Source: Hymenobacter edaphi (lineage in GTDB: Bacteria > Bacteroidota > Bacteroidia > Cytophagales > Hymenobacteraceae). From it: a stretch of DNA of 64,000 nt. The notes under the pieces are model-generated. The model had not been told where the DNA came from and searched no databases. It saw only the letters and a program-made list of their open reading frames with translations. This document shows, one piece after another, positions 34,403 through 44,447 of the stretch; position 1 is the first letter of the stretch, and every line of letters begins with the position of its first letter. Both the position numbers and the translations under genes were made by a program. Location: assembly GCF_003258365.1 (NCBI RefSeq), contig NZ_QHKM01000006.1:186001-250000 (forward strand), given 5' to 3'.

Positions 34403-34882
34403 TTAGTGCTTGCCGTGGCCTTTGCCCTTGCCGTTCCCATTGCCTTTGCCCTTGCCGCCGTGGTCGTCCACCACGATAACGTTGCCGCCGGCGGGCACCA
34501 CGTAGGCGCCTTTCATTTTCTTGGCCTGGCCGGGAGGCATGCCGTGCGGGTGGCCGTACTTGGCCTTGTGCTGGGTCACGTACACCCACGGCTGCGCCCC
34601 CACGTAGTCGATGACGACGGGGTGGAAGCCACGCGGGTCGTAGCCGTTGACGGAAGCCACGCGGGCCCACTGCCCGTTGCGCTGAACGATGTACTGCTGG
34701 GCGCGCAGGTCGTAGTAGCCGCCGTACTCGGGCACGTAGTAGTACTGGGTGCCGGCCGGGGCGGCCACGCCCCAACTCGGCACGTTGATGTTCACGTTGA
34801 CCTGGGCCTGCGCCGGGGTGCCGGCGGCTAGCGCGCCGGCAAGCAGCAGGGCGGCCAAAAAACCTTGGGAAGTGCGTTTCAT
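34403..34882 (-). CDS. secreted protein, paralog of the 32714 gene, basic tail
   Basis: 159 residues. Signal MKRTSQGFLAALLLAGALAA then GTPAQAQ. Then VNVNINVPSWGV, PAGTQYYYVPEYGGYYDLRA, YDPRGFHPVVIDYVGAQPWV, so the core of about 80 residues matches the gene at 32714. Here the tail is short and consists of GGKGKGNGNGKGKGHGKH (18 residues), rich in Gly, Lys and His. A conserved start with diverged tails suggests that the tail gives each copy its own binding property. It begins 272 bp before uvrA on the other strand. Confidence 0.75.
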   Translation of the reverse strand: MKRTSQGFLAALLLAGALAAGTPAQAQVNVNINVPSWGVAAPAGTQYYYVPEYGGYYDLRAQQYIVQRNGQWARVASVNGYDPRGFHPVVIDYVGAQPWVYVTQHKAKYGHPHGMPPGQAKKMKGAYVVPAGGNVIVVDDHGGKGKGNGNGKGKGHGKH

Positions 34883-35123
34883 GGGAAATGAGTGGGGTAG
34901 AGAAAACGAAGCTGGGGAGCAGTTGACAAGAACAGCGCCAAACCAGACAGCAACGGGTACGTAGCTCTAACGTCCGGCGGCTGAAACCGCTGGGAAGCAA
35001 CTCGGAAAGCCCGAACGAAAATCCCGGCAACAGGGTTAAATCCTTCTGCAACCCGCTTAGCCAACCTGGCTAATTCCGCTAGCAAATAACTTGTTGCGGC
35101 TGGCATGCGGGAGGCTTTTAACG

Positions 35124-35131
35124 TACTTTCG
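35124..35131 (+). promoter_or_regulatory. putative -7 box for uvrA
   Basis: TACTTTCG, one base off TAnnTTTG, 24 bp before the uvrA ATG. It is identical to the box before kmo. The rest of the 272-bp gap 34883-35154 shows nothing else recognised. Confidence 0.4.
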
Positions 35132-35154
35132 CGGGCTTATCTGCTACGCACTGC

Positions 35155-38253
<3,099 letters not shown>

Positions 38254-38280
38254 CGGCGGTGGCCCTTCGGCCCCGACAAA

Positions 38281-38320
38281 CGCCACCAGCTACCGCGCGG
38301 TAACTGGTGGCGTTTTTTTA
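38281..38320 (+). terminator. terminator of uvrA
   Basis: CGCCACCAGcTACCGCGCGGTAaCTGGTGGCG then TTTTTTT. Confidence 0.9.
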
Positions 38321-38384
38321 TTGCCCCGAATGGTCGAGCTTCTTATTTTGGGCGCTTCGTTCTCTGCCTACCCGCCCACCGTTC

Positions 38385-38792
38385 ATGAAAGTTCTTGTAT
38401 TTCCCCTGCTGCTCGGCGTAGCCGTGGTAACCGCCCCGCCCAAACCTACCCGCTGGACCGGCACGTTCAGCAACGGCATGAAAGGCGCCAAAATCAGCTT
38501 CGACGTGTCCCCCGACGGCAAGAGCCTGTCCGATCTGACGTTTCAGGGGTACTGGCGCTGCGCCGGCAAACTGGAGCTAACCACCGCCGGCCCCACGCAC
38601 CGCTTCCCGATTCAGAACGGCCGGGCCAGCGGCGTAGTCGTGGACCCGCCCAACGGCGGAGCCACCGCCTGGCGCTTCGAGTTCGACGGCGACATTGGCA
38701 GGAAGGCCGCCAAAGGCACGTTTCGCATGAATATCAACGCCCTGAACTGCGACTCCTACAAGCTGGAGTGGACGGCCGCCCCAACGCCCTAA
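38385..38792 (+). CDS. hypothetical secreted protein
   Basis: 135 residues from the ATG at 38385 (a frame open to 38307 starts inside the terminator). A short N-terminal hydrophobic stretch (MKVLVFPLLLGVAVVTA) is a likely signal. The rest, WTGTFSNGMKGAKISFDVSP, DLTFQGYWRCAGKLEL, GRASGVVVDP, WRFEFDGDIG, GTFRMNINALNCDSYKLEW, has alternating hydrophobic residues in short strands, as in a small beta-barrel or lipocalin-like fold. The family is not recognised. Two cysteines may form a disulphide. Single gene between two terminators. Confidence 0.68.
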   Translation: MKVLVFPLLLGVAVVTAPPKPTRWTGTFSNGMKGAKISFDVSPDGKSLSDLTFQGYWRCAGKLELTTAGPTHRFPIQNGRASGVVVDPPNGGATAWRFEFDGDIGRKAAKGTFRMNINALNCDSYKLEWTAAPTP

Positions 38793-38831
38793 TTGCGGCG
38801 GCCCACTCGTTGCAGCCATCGAGTCAGCCTG

Positions 38832-38894
38832 CGCCCCGGCCCCAAAAAAGCCGCCCCGACTCCAGGTCGGGGCGGCTTTTTTGGGGCCGGGGCG
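38832..38894. terminator. 29-bp perfect palindromic terminator
   Basis: Arms 38832-38860 and 38866-38894 are perfect reverse complements with a 5-nt loop; the inner part has AAAAAAGCCGCCCCGAC / GTCGGGGCGGCTTTTTT, so it works in both directions between the convergent secreted-protein and DUF4142 genes. Confidence 0.9.
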
Positions 38895-38965
38895 GCAACG
38901 AGCGGCCGGTAAAGGTGCGGGCGGCCGCGCAGAAAGACTGGCCCTGCGGCGGGGCCGGTCCGGCA

Positions 38966-39616
38966 CTACATCTTCATTTTCTGAAACATATCCAGGTGGC
39001 CCTGCACCACCGGGGTCACCTTGCCGATGAAGCCCCGCAGGTCCGCGTCCTGGGTCATGGTGCTGTGCGCCTTCATGGTGTTCAGCGTCTTCTGGTGGTC
39101 CAGCACCATCTGCTGCATGTAGCGCTGCTCCAGCTCTTTGCCCGCAAGGGTTTTCATCTGCTCCGCAATAGCCTTGTGCTCGGCGTCCATGTCGGTGGGC
39201 AGCGTCACGCCTTTTTTCTTGGCAATGGGCATGAGGTCAGCCGTGGACTTGGTGTGGTCCTTCACCATCATGTTGGCGTGGTCCTTTGCCATGCCCGTGG
39301 CGCCCTTGTCGAGCACCAGCTTGCTGAGCTGAATTTCGTTCTGGTCGCTGTGGGCTGCCGACTCCATGAACTCCTGGTCGGTGGCGTGCGGCGCGGTGGC
39401 GGTAGCATCGGCGGGTGGCATGGCCGAAGTCGAACCGGTGGTGTCGCCGTCGTTGGTGGCAGTGGCTTCGCCGCTGGTGGCGTTGCGCATGTAGTTGTCG
39501 TTGGCCTCGTTATTAGCCGTTTCCGTGTTGTCTGCCGTGGTTTTGTTGTCGGTGCAGGCGCTGGTGCCGGCTAGCAGCAACGCACAACACAGCAGGGGCA
39601 AGAGGGTCTTTTTCAT
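38966..39616 (-). CDS. DUF4142 lipoprotein
   Basis: 216 residues. The signal MKKTLLPLLCCALLLAGTSAC ends in a lipobox TSAC. Residues 22-75 are Thr/Asn/Ala/Asp-rich and flexible. Then DQEFMESAAHSDQNEIQLSK, LVLDKGATGMAKDHANMMVK, DHTKSTADLMPIAKKKGVTL, QRYMQQMVLDHQKTLNTMKA match DUF4142, a four-helix ferritin-like bundle family, often rich in Met and His. The role is unknown; in many species it is stress-induced. The gene 39953 carries a second, shorter-linker DUF4142 domain. Confidence 0.88.
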   Translation of the reverse strand: MKKTLLPLLCCALLLAGTSACTDNKTTADNTETANNEANDNYMRNATSGEATATNDGDTTGSTSAMPPADATATAPHATDQEFMESAAHSDQNEIQLSKLVLDKGATGMAKDHANMMVKDHTKSTADLMPIAKKKGVTLPTDMDAEHKAIAEQMKTLAGKELEQRYMQQMVLDHQKTLNTMKAHSTMTQDADLRGFIGKVTPVVQGHLDMFQKMKM

Positions 39617-39672
39617 GGGTGTTTGGGAATGGTTAGGAATGGCGCGGCAACAATAGGAACTGGCAAATCGGG

Positions 39673-39912
39673 TTAGCGGGCCGAATCGGCGGGCGTGGCG
39701 GCGGCCGAGTCGGAATTGGCCGTCACGGTCGGGCCGGCGTCGTTGTCGATAACCACCGCATCGGATTGCACGCCGCCTTCTTCGCGGGCCTTGTCGATGT
39801 CGGTGACGGCGTCGCCGGCGGTGGCGTCGTCGCGCTTGGCGCCGTCGGAGCAGGCGCTGAAGGTCAGCAGGGCGGCCATCGGCAGGGCCAACAGCAAAGC
39901 AGAGCGTTTCAT
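39673..39912 (-). CDS. small lipoprotein, Asp/Ala-rich
   Basis: 79 residues from the ATG at 39912. Signal MKRSALLLALPMAALLTFSAC, then a short acidic, Ala/Thr/Asp-rich tail (DDATAGDAVTDIDKAREEGG). No domain recognised. It is between two DUF4142 genes on the same strand (gaps of 56 and 40 bp), so it is likely part of one operon. Confidence 0.72.
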   Translation of the reverse strand: MKRSALLLALPMAALLTFSACSDGAKRDDATAGDAVTDIDKAREEGGVQSDAVVIDNDAGPTVTANSDSAAATPADSAR

Positions 39913-39952
39913 AGGAAAGGTGTCTTGGTTGAAGTAAGAAAAGGAGCCGGCT

Positions 39953-40525
39953 TCAAGGCTTGAGCTGGTCGTGCAGCTCATCGGCCTGCTCGTAGTGCTG
40001 TTTGAGAATGGGGGCGTACTTGGCCGCCACTGCCCGGATGTCGCCGTCGTAGGCATCGTCGCCCATGTCGTCGAAATCGTCGCGGGCGTCGTCGAGGTAG
40101 TCGGTGGCAGCCTCCAGCAGGCGGCGGTCAAACTCCGGCCCGTTCAGGGTAGTGAGCTTGCTGATGACGTCCTGCTGCTCGGTGCTCAGGCCTTCGGGCA
40201 GGGTGAGGGCCTTCTGCTCGGCCACGGTGCGCAGCGCGGCGCCGAGGGCTGCGGCGTCGCGCGTGAGCTGCGGGGCCCAGGCGCGCAGGGCCGGGCTGCT
40301 ACCACGGCGTTGGGCCAGCTGACCCAGCTCGACCCCGAGGCGGCTGCCGGTGGCAGCTTCCACCATAAAGTCGGCGTCGCGTTGCTGGCGCTTGGTAATG
40401 TCTTCGCGCCCGATGCGCTGCTCGTTGGCAAACTTGGCATCGGCCACGGGGTCCCGCTCGCCCTGGCCGCATGCCAGCAGCAGGGCAAGAGGAGCGAATA
40501 GCAGGGCACGAACGGGGATGGACAT
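39953..40525 (-). CDS. DUF4142 lipoprotein
   Basis: 190 residues from the ATG at 40525 (signal MSIPVRALLFAPLALLLAC, lipobox LLAC). Seen: RDADFMVEAATGSRLGVELG, QLAQRRGSSPALRAWAPQLT, RDAAALGAALRTVAEQKALT and LNGPEFDRRLLEAATDYLDD: the helix pattern of DUF4142 with fewer Met/His residues than its neighbour. The end (YDGDIRAVAAKYAPILKQHY) is the last helix. It is the first gene of the minus-strand trio DUF4142 - small lipoprotein - DUF4142. Confidence 0.82.
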   Translation of the reverse strand: MSIPVRALLFAPLALLLACGQGERDPVADAKFANEQRIGREDITKRQQRDADFMVEAATGSRLGVELGQLAQRRGSSPALRAWAPQLTRDAAALGAALRTVAEQKALTLPEGLSTEQQDVISKLTTLNGPEFDRRLLEAATDYLDDARDDFDDMGDDAYDGDIRAVAAKYAPILKQHYEQADELHDQLKP

Positions 40526-40721
40526 GGAGAGAGGCGGCCCGGAGCCGCGGCAGTGAACCGACAATCAAGGCTATACGACGGGCGGCGGCGGCGGTTGGAA
40601 GAAGAAGTTCCCGCCCCGGAAAATTTTTTTGCGCGGGCGCTTAAACTCTGACCGGCCGTGTGCTTCCAAGCCAACGAAACCCGGGACCTCACTTTCTTCA
40701 CCGCTACACCGCTCCTCTCCC

Positions 40722-41570
40722 ATGAAACGCTCCCTTTACCGCTCCCTGCTCCTCTCGGCCCTGGGGACCAGCCTGTTGGCCGGGCTGGCCAGCTGCAACA
40801 AAGACCGGGATTTCGGCCCCGACAGCAGCTATTCGGCCGAAGACAACTCCGACGCCGAAGGGGCCGACGCGGCCACTTACGAGTACGTGGATGCCAACGC
40901 CCCGGAAGACGTAAACCGCGGTACCTCCGCGCCTTATGCCCCGGCCACCGACCTGGCCGCCATCGGCAGCGGCTGCGCCACCCGCACCTACGACGCGGCC
41001 ACCCGCACGCTCACCATCACCTTCGATCCGAACGGCTGCACCGGCCGCGACGGGCGCGTGCGCCGCGGGCAAATCGTGGCCGTGTTCAACGGGCAGCACC
41101 GGCAGGCGGGCTCGTCGGTGGTGATTTCGCTGGTTGGCTACTCCGTCAACGGCAACGCCCACACCGGCACCCGCACCATTACCTACCTCGGCAACGGCAC
41201 CTATACCCTTGATGTGCAGGCCGCCAGCGTGGTCACTGCGCAGGGCACGTTCACCTGGGCCTCACAGCGCACCTACACCCAGACGGCCGGCCAGGCTACC
41301 CGCACCATCCTCGACGACGAGTACTCCGTGACGGGCCTGGCCTCGGGCACCAACCGCAAGGGCGTCTCGTTCACGGCCACCATTCAGCAGCCGCTCAAGA
41401 AAGTGTTTCAGCGCGGCTGCGCCCGCCTGTTCGTGGCTGGCACCGTCGAAATCACCACCTCCAAGGAGAAAACCCTGCTGCTGAACTACGACCCCACCGG
41501 CACCGAAGCCTGCGACAACCTCGTGTCGGTGACGGTGAACGGCCGCACCCGCACCATCCGGATTCGCTAA
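40722..41570 (+). CDS. hypothetical lipoprotein
   Basis: 282 residues from the ATG at 40722 (signal MKRSLYRSLLLSALGTSLLA then GLASC; lipobox LASC). The mature part has an acidic spacer (residues 26-60, SYSAEDNSDAEGADAATYEY), then beta-rich runs: CATRTYDAATRTLTITFDPN, GCTGRDGRVRRGQIVAVFNG, GTRTITYLGNGTYTLDVQAA, GTFTWASQRTYTQTAGQATR, and CARLFVAGTVEITTSKEKTL. The alternating Thr/Val pattern suggests a beta-sandwich or barrel. Six or more cysteines in the mature region may form disulphides. I do not recognise a family. A terminator follows at 41620. Confidence 0.75.
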   Translation: MKRSLYRSLLLSALGTSLLAGLASCNKDRDFGPDSSYSAEDNSDAEGADAATYEYVDANAPEDVNRGTSAPYAPATDLAAIGSGCATRTYDAATRTLTITFDPNGCTGRDGRVRRGQIVAVFNGQHRQAGSSVVISLVGYSVNGNAHTGTRTITYLGNGTYTLDVQAASVVTAQGTFTWASQRTYTQTAGQATRTILDDEYSVTGLASGTNRKGVSFTATIQQPLKKVFQRGCARLFVAGTVEITTSKEKTLLLNYDPTGTEACDNLVSVTVNGRTRTIRIR

Positions 41571-41619
41571 TCTGCCGCCTTTTACTACCAGCAGCGTCCT
41601 CCACCCGCTGCCACTACCT

Positions 41620-41655
41620 CAAGCCCCGGCGTCTCGTCGGGGCTTGTTTGTTTTG
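41620..41655 (+). terminator. terminator after the lipoprotein gene
   Basis: CAAGCCCCG-gcgtctcgt-CGGGGCTTG then TTTGTTTT. Confidence 0.8.
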
Positions 41656-41684
41656 AAGGGACGGCAGGCGGCAGCGCCAGCCGT

Positions 41685-41850
41685 CCTTGCGAGCGAAGCG
41701 CGGCAATCCTTCCTCTAATAGCACCGCCGCTACCACTGGCAGAAGCCGAAAAACGACACCGCCCGCACTTGTTCAACGACGGTTTCGGGCGGTGCTGCTT
41801 GTGGCGTTGTGTCGCGAGGGAAAGATTGCCGCGCTTCGCATGACCGAGGG
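41685..41850. repeat. nested REP-like palindrome
   Basis: GCGAAGCGCGGCAATC (41693-41708) is inverted at 41824-41839, and an inner CACCGCCCG / CGGGCGGTG pair (about 41757-41795) nests inside. It shares the GCGAAGCG core with the element at 25190. Region 41571-41932 otherwise holds only the two terminators. Confidence 0.75.
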
Positions 41851-41871
41851 CGCTGCCGCCGGCGCAGCGCT

Positions 41872-41908
41872 CAAACGAAAAGCGCCGTGGCTTGGGGCCA
41901 CGGCGCTC
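41872..41908 (-). terminator. terminator of the protease gene
   Basis: AGCGCCGTGGC-ttggg-GCCACGGCGCT, preceded by an A-rich stretch that reads as TTTTCGTTT on the minus strand. Confidence 0.8.
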
Positions 41909-41932
41909 GGCTGTTTATGTGAGGCGGAAAGC

Positions 41933-43093
41933 TTAGTCGCGGTCAAATACTTTCACCACGAACACAAAGTCCTGGAGCTTGCGGATCTGCTGGGGGCGTG
42001 TCTGGCCTACCAGTTGGTTCTGTTTGGGCAGGTTGTAGGTATGCGGGTGCGGCGCGGCCGATAGCGAATCGACCAGGCGGGCCAGGTACGACGACTTGGT
42101 GGCGAAGGCCGTGCTCAGCACGTCCATCTGCCGGCTGCTGATAACGCCGATGAGGTTACCCCGATCATCCAGCACCGGGCCGCCCGAGTTGCCGGGGTTC
42201 ACGGGGATGCTGATCTGGTAGAAGCCCGTGTCGCCCTCGAAACCGGAGCGGGCACTCAGCGAGCCGTCGTTATATACCTGGTCTTCACGCGGGTAGCCCA
42301 GGGTATAGATTTTCTCGCCCAGCTCGGCCTGCCGGCGCTTTACCGTATAAGGCAGGCGGCCGAAGCCGCGGAAATTGCGGTCGATGACGCGCATGATGGT
42401 CAGGTCGTGGGCCGCATCGGAGAAAACCGGCTCCACGCGCAGGCGCTGCTTGTCGCGGCCCTCGATGATGACCGAGTCGGCCCCGTCGATGACGTGGTAG
42501 CTGGTCACCACGTAGCCATCGGCCGTCAGGGCGAAGCCGGTGCCGCTGAACTTGCCGGGGTTTACGGGCGTAGCCGGCGTGCTACCGATCTGGTTGATAA
42601 CCTGGTTCATTACGCGGCGGTCCTTCTGCTGGGCCTTGGCCAGCTTGTCCACCTTGCTGCTGAGGTACTGCACGGCGCGGGTGGTGGGCTGGGTGTGGGC
42701 GTTCCACCACTGCAGGCCCAGCAAGGTGGCAAACACGGCCAGCACCGCCACCGAAGCGGCCACGCCCATGGTGGCGCGGTGCCCGTGCCAGAACTCGCGC
42801 AGCCACTGCTCGGTGCGCGAGATGCGCATGACGGGCATCTCGGGACGGCCCGTTTCCAGCACCTGCTCCTGCTCCGCGTCGATTTCGGCCTGAATGGCGC
42901 GCAGCTTCTCGCTCACGCGCAGGCGCTGACCGTAGGCGTTTAGCGTGCCGGTCAGGCGCTGGTAATCGGCCAGGCGCTCGGCCAATACCGGGTCGGCGGC
43001 GAGGCGGCGCTCCAGGTTCTGGCGCACCGGCGCGTCGAGCCGATCATTCAGGTAATCGTCGAAGAAGGCGTAGTAATCTGCTTCGGTCATCAT
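41933..43093 (-). CDS. anti-sigma-like membrane protein fused to a trypsin-like (S1C) serine protease
   Basis: 386 residues. Residues 1-100 form a helical cytoplasmic domain (YYAFFDDYLNDRLDAPVRQN, LERRLAADPVLAERLADYQR) with the length and position of an anti-sigma factor, without a zinc motif. A membrane helix lies at about 108-130 (TMGVAASVAVLAVFATLLGL). The exported part is a chymotrypsin-fold protease: H200 in VVTSYHVIDGAD, D230 in DAAHDLTIMRV, S303 in NPGNSGGPVLDD. There is no PDZ domain after it. The end is basic (FVFVVKVFDRD). The gene is 43 bp after the ECF sigma gene on the same strand. Inferred: the N-terminus holds the sigma factor and the outside protease senses or cuts. Confidence 0.8.
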   Translation of the reverse strand: MMTEADYYAFFDDYLNDRLDAPVRQNLERRLAADPVLAERLADYQRLTGTLNAYGQRLRVSEKLRAIQAEIDAEQEQVLETGRPEMPVMRISRTEQWLREFWHGHRATMGVAASVAVLAVFATLLGLQWWNAHTQPTTRAVQYLSSKVDKLAKAQQKDRRVMNQVINQIGSTPATPVNPGKFSGTGFALTADGYVVTSYHVIDGADSVIIEGRDKQRLRVEPVFSDAAHDLTIMRVIDRNFRGFGRLPYTVKRRQAELGEKIYTLGYPREDQVYNDGSLSARSGFEGDTGFYQISIPVNPGNSGGPVLDDRGNLIGVISSRQMDVLSTAFATKSSYLARLVDSLSAAPHPHTYNLPKQNQLVGQTRPQQIRKLQDFVFVVKVFDRD

Positions 43094-43136
43094 AGCGGTA
43101 GGGCGGGGGTGAGTCCCGCCAGGGGAGGGGCGTCGG

Positions 43137-43724
43137 TCAGGAAAGCGGCTCTTCCTTGTACTGGGTGAAAAACAACTTCTTCAAACGCACCAAGCATTTG
43201 TATTTCTGATTCTTGGCGTTGTCGGCGTTGGTGTAGCCGTGCTCCGCCGTGAGCTGCTGCATGGACTTGTCGAGCAGGTAAAACCCCTCCAACAAGGACC
43301 GGCACGGTTCCCCGAGCCGGACCAGCGCCTCGCTCATCAGAGCGAATTGCCGGTCGCGTTCCTCGGCGTCGGCCAGGTCGGCCTCGGCGCCGGTTTCGAG
43401 GTAGGGCTCGAAGTCGTCGAGGCGGCCGCCGTAGCGGCCTTTCTCGGCCAACCGCTTCAGCCACAGCCGGCGGCACACGGCGTACAAGTAGGTCTTGATC
43501 TGGCAGCTCAGCTCGAGCGTGCCCTCGCGGACTTTCTCGTAAAACACCATCACGCCCTCCTGGTAAATATCCTTGGCCTCGTCCTCGGTTCCGCTGTTTT
43601 GCGTGACCAAGTGAATGACCGTGGGTAAATACTGGCGGTACATGTGTGCCAATGCCCGGTCGTCGCCGTGGCGGATACCCGCCAGCAGCTCCTCGTCGGT
43701 GTAGGAAGGTTGTCCCTTGCCCAT
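43137..43724 (-). CDS. ECF-type RNA polymerase sigma factor
   Basis: 195 residues. Seen: sigma region 2 (LAGIRHGDDRALAHMYRQYL, DIYQEGVMVFYEKVREG, CQIKTYLYAVCRRLWLKRL), a linker with FEPYLETGAEADLADAEERD, and region 4 (EPCRSLLEGFYLLDKSMQQL, AEHGYTNADNAKNQKYKCLV). It should bind a promoter of its own class. It is the first of two genes with the anti-sigma/protease fusion. Upstream, GGTAACCC (43762) and GGGTTACC (43793) form an inverted pair that could be divergent -35-like boxes for this gene and for the lipoprotein on the plus strand. Confidence 0.92.
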   Translation of the reverse strand: MGKGQPSYTDEELLAGIRHGDDRALAHMYRQYLPTVIHLVTQNSGTEDEAKDIYQEGVMVFYEKVREGTLELSCQIKTYLYAVCRRLWLKRLAEKGRYGGRLDDFEPYLETGAEADLADAEERDRQFALMSEALVRLGEPCRSLLEGFYLLDKSMQQLTAEHGYTNADNAKNQKYKCLVRLKKLFFTQYKEEPLS

Positions 43725-43761
43725 GCGCAGTTACTCGTTCTTAATGCCTTAACGCTCGTTC

Positions 43762-43800
43762 GGTAACCCGTGGAAAAAATATTTTCTTCACTGGGTTACC
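43762..43800. promoter_or_regulatory. divergent GGTAACCC boxes
   Basis: GGTAACCC at 43762-43769 faces the plus-strand lipoprotein; GGGTTACC at 43793-43800 is the same box in the minus direction, facing the sigma gene. A 23-bp A/T-rich segment (TGGAAAAAATATTTTCTT) lies between them. The pattern fits a symmetric ECF promoter pair or an operator. Confidence 0.45.
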
Positions 43801-43861
43801 TCCCCTGGATTCTGGTATGAACGGCGTTTTTCAGACCAACATTTTCAAACTTACCACTCAG

Positions 43862-44092
43862 ATGACCAATCTGCTGAAAGTAGCCGCCCTGTTCGCCGTA
43901 GTTAGCCTCGCTTCGTGCGGCGGTGACAAAGCTGCTGAAACCACCGAAGCTACGACCACCGAAACCACTACGACCGAAGCTACCACGACGGCTGTAGACA
44001 CGACGGCTGCTGCTGCCGTTGACACGACGGTTGCTGCTCCGGCTACCACCACGACCACCACGGAAGCTACCACCACGGAAGCTGCCAAGTAA
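43862..44092 (+). CDS. small Thr-rich lipoprotein
   Basis: 76 residues from the ATG at 43862 (signal MTNLLKVAALFAVVSLASC, lipobox LASC, then GGDKAAETTEAT). An ATG at 43817 is also in frame but would put 15 polar residues before the signal. The rest is a low-complexity run of Thr, Ala, Glu and Val with TTTEATTTEAAK at the end. No domain. It is divergent from the ECF sigma gene, with a GGTAACCC box upstream; it may be a target of that sigma factor (inference). Confidence 0.72.
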   Translation: MTNLLKVAALFAVVSLASCGGDKAAETTEATTTETTTTEATTTAVDTTAAAAVDTTVAAPATTTTTTEATTTEAAK

Positions 44093-44134
44093 TTGCGCTG
44101 GCTGATCGCGCGTCAGCCACTGTTGCTTTAGGCC

Positions 44135-44176
44135 ACCGCCCGGATTTCTCCTCGGAGAAGTCCGGGCGGTTTGGTT
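44135..44176 (+). terminator. terminator after the Thr-rich lipoprotein gene
   Basis: ACCGCCCGGATTTCTCC / GGAGAAGTCCGGGCGGT (one T-G pair) followed by TTGGTTT. Confidence 0.85.
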
Positions 44177-44207
44177 TACGGGCTTTTCCCAAACGCGTCA
44201 CCGCCCG

Positions 44208-44215
44208 TATTTTTG
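44208..44215 (+). promoter_or_regulatory. -7 box for the small LTGHPGIRY protein
   Basis: TATTTTTG, an exact TAnnTTTG, 20 bp before the GTG at 44235. Confidence 0.6.
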
Positions 44216-44234
44216 CGGCCTCGTTCACTTCCCC

Positions 44235-44432
44235 GTGCCCGTGCCTGCTCCCGCTACCACCGCTCCGCTCACCCAACAACCGCTTCCGTCTCCCCAGCCC
44301 AGTACCCCGCCGCCAACCGTGTCGCTTGACTTCGAAGGCACGCTCCGCGGCCGCGTAATGCAGGTGGGGGAATATCTGGTGGGAGAGGCCCCCGATCCGC
44401 GCCTGACCGGACACCCCGGCATCCGGTATTAG
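44235..44432 (+). CDS. small Pro-rich protein with conserved C-terminus LTGHPGIRY
   Basis: 65 residues from a GTG at 44235, 20 bp after an exact -7 box. The first 28 residues are Pro/Thr/Gln-rich (LTQQPLPSPQPSTPPPTV). The C-terminal part LRGRVMQVGEYLVGEA, PDPRLTGHPGIRY aligns gap-free with the end of the protein at 20495-20761 (12 or more identities over 24 residues). No signal peptide, no membrane helix, no cysteine. Only 15 bp separate it from the end of the convergent BatA-region gene. It is too short and too Pro-rich for any enzyme; the conserved end is likely the functional part. Confidence 0.65.
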   Translation: MPVPAPATTAPLTQQPLPSPQPSTPPPTVSLDFEGTLRGRVMQVGEYLVGEAPDPRLTGHPGIRY

Positions 44433-44447
44433 CCGGGGTTGCCGGAA

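Noticed and set aside
38321-39574. A 417-codon open frame on the plus strand covering the secreted-protein and DUF4142 genes
   Set aside because: Runs through a 29-bp palindromic terminator and is out of frame with both genes that have signal peptides.
43862-44092. Thr/Glu/Ala-rich frame as a non-coding simple repeat
   Set aside because: A clear lipoprotein signal with lipobox LASC and a terminator after the stop support a real gene.
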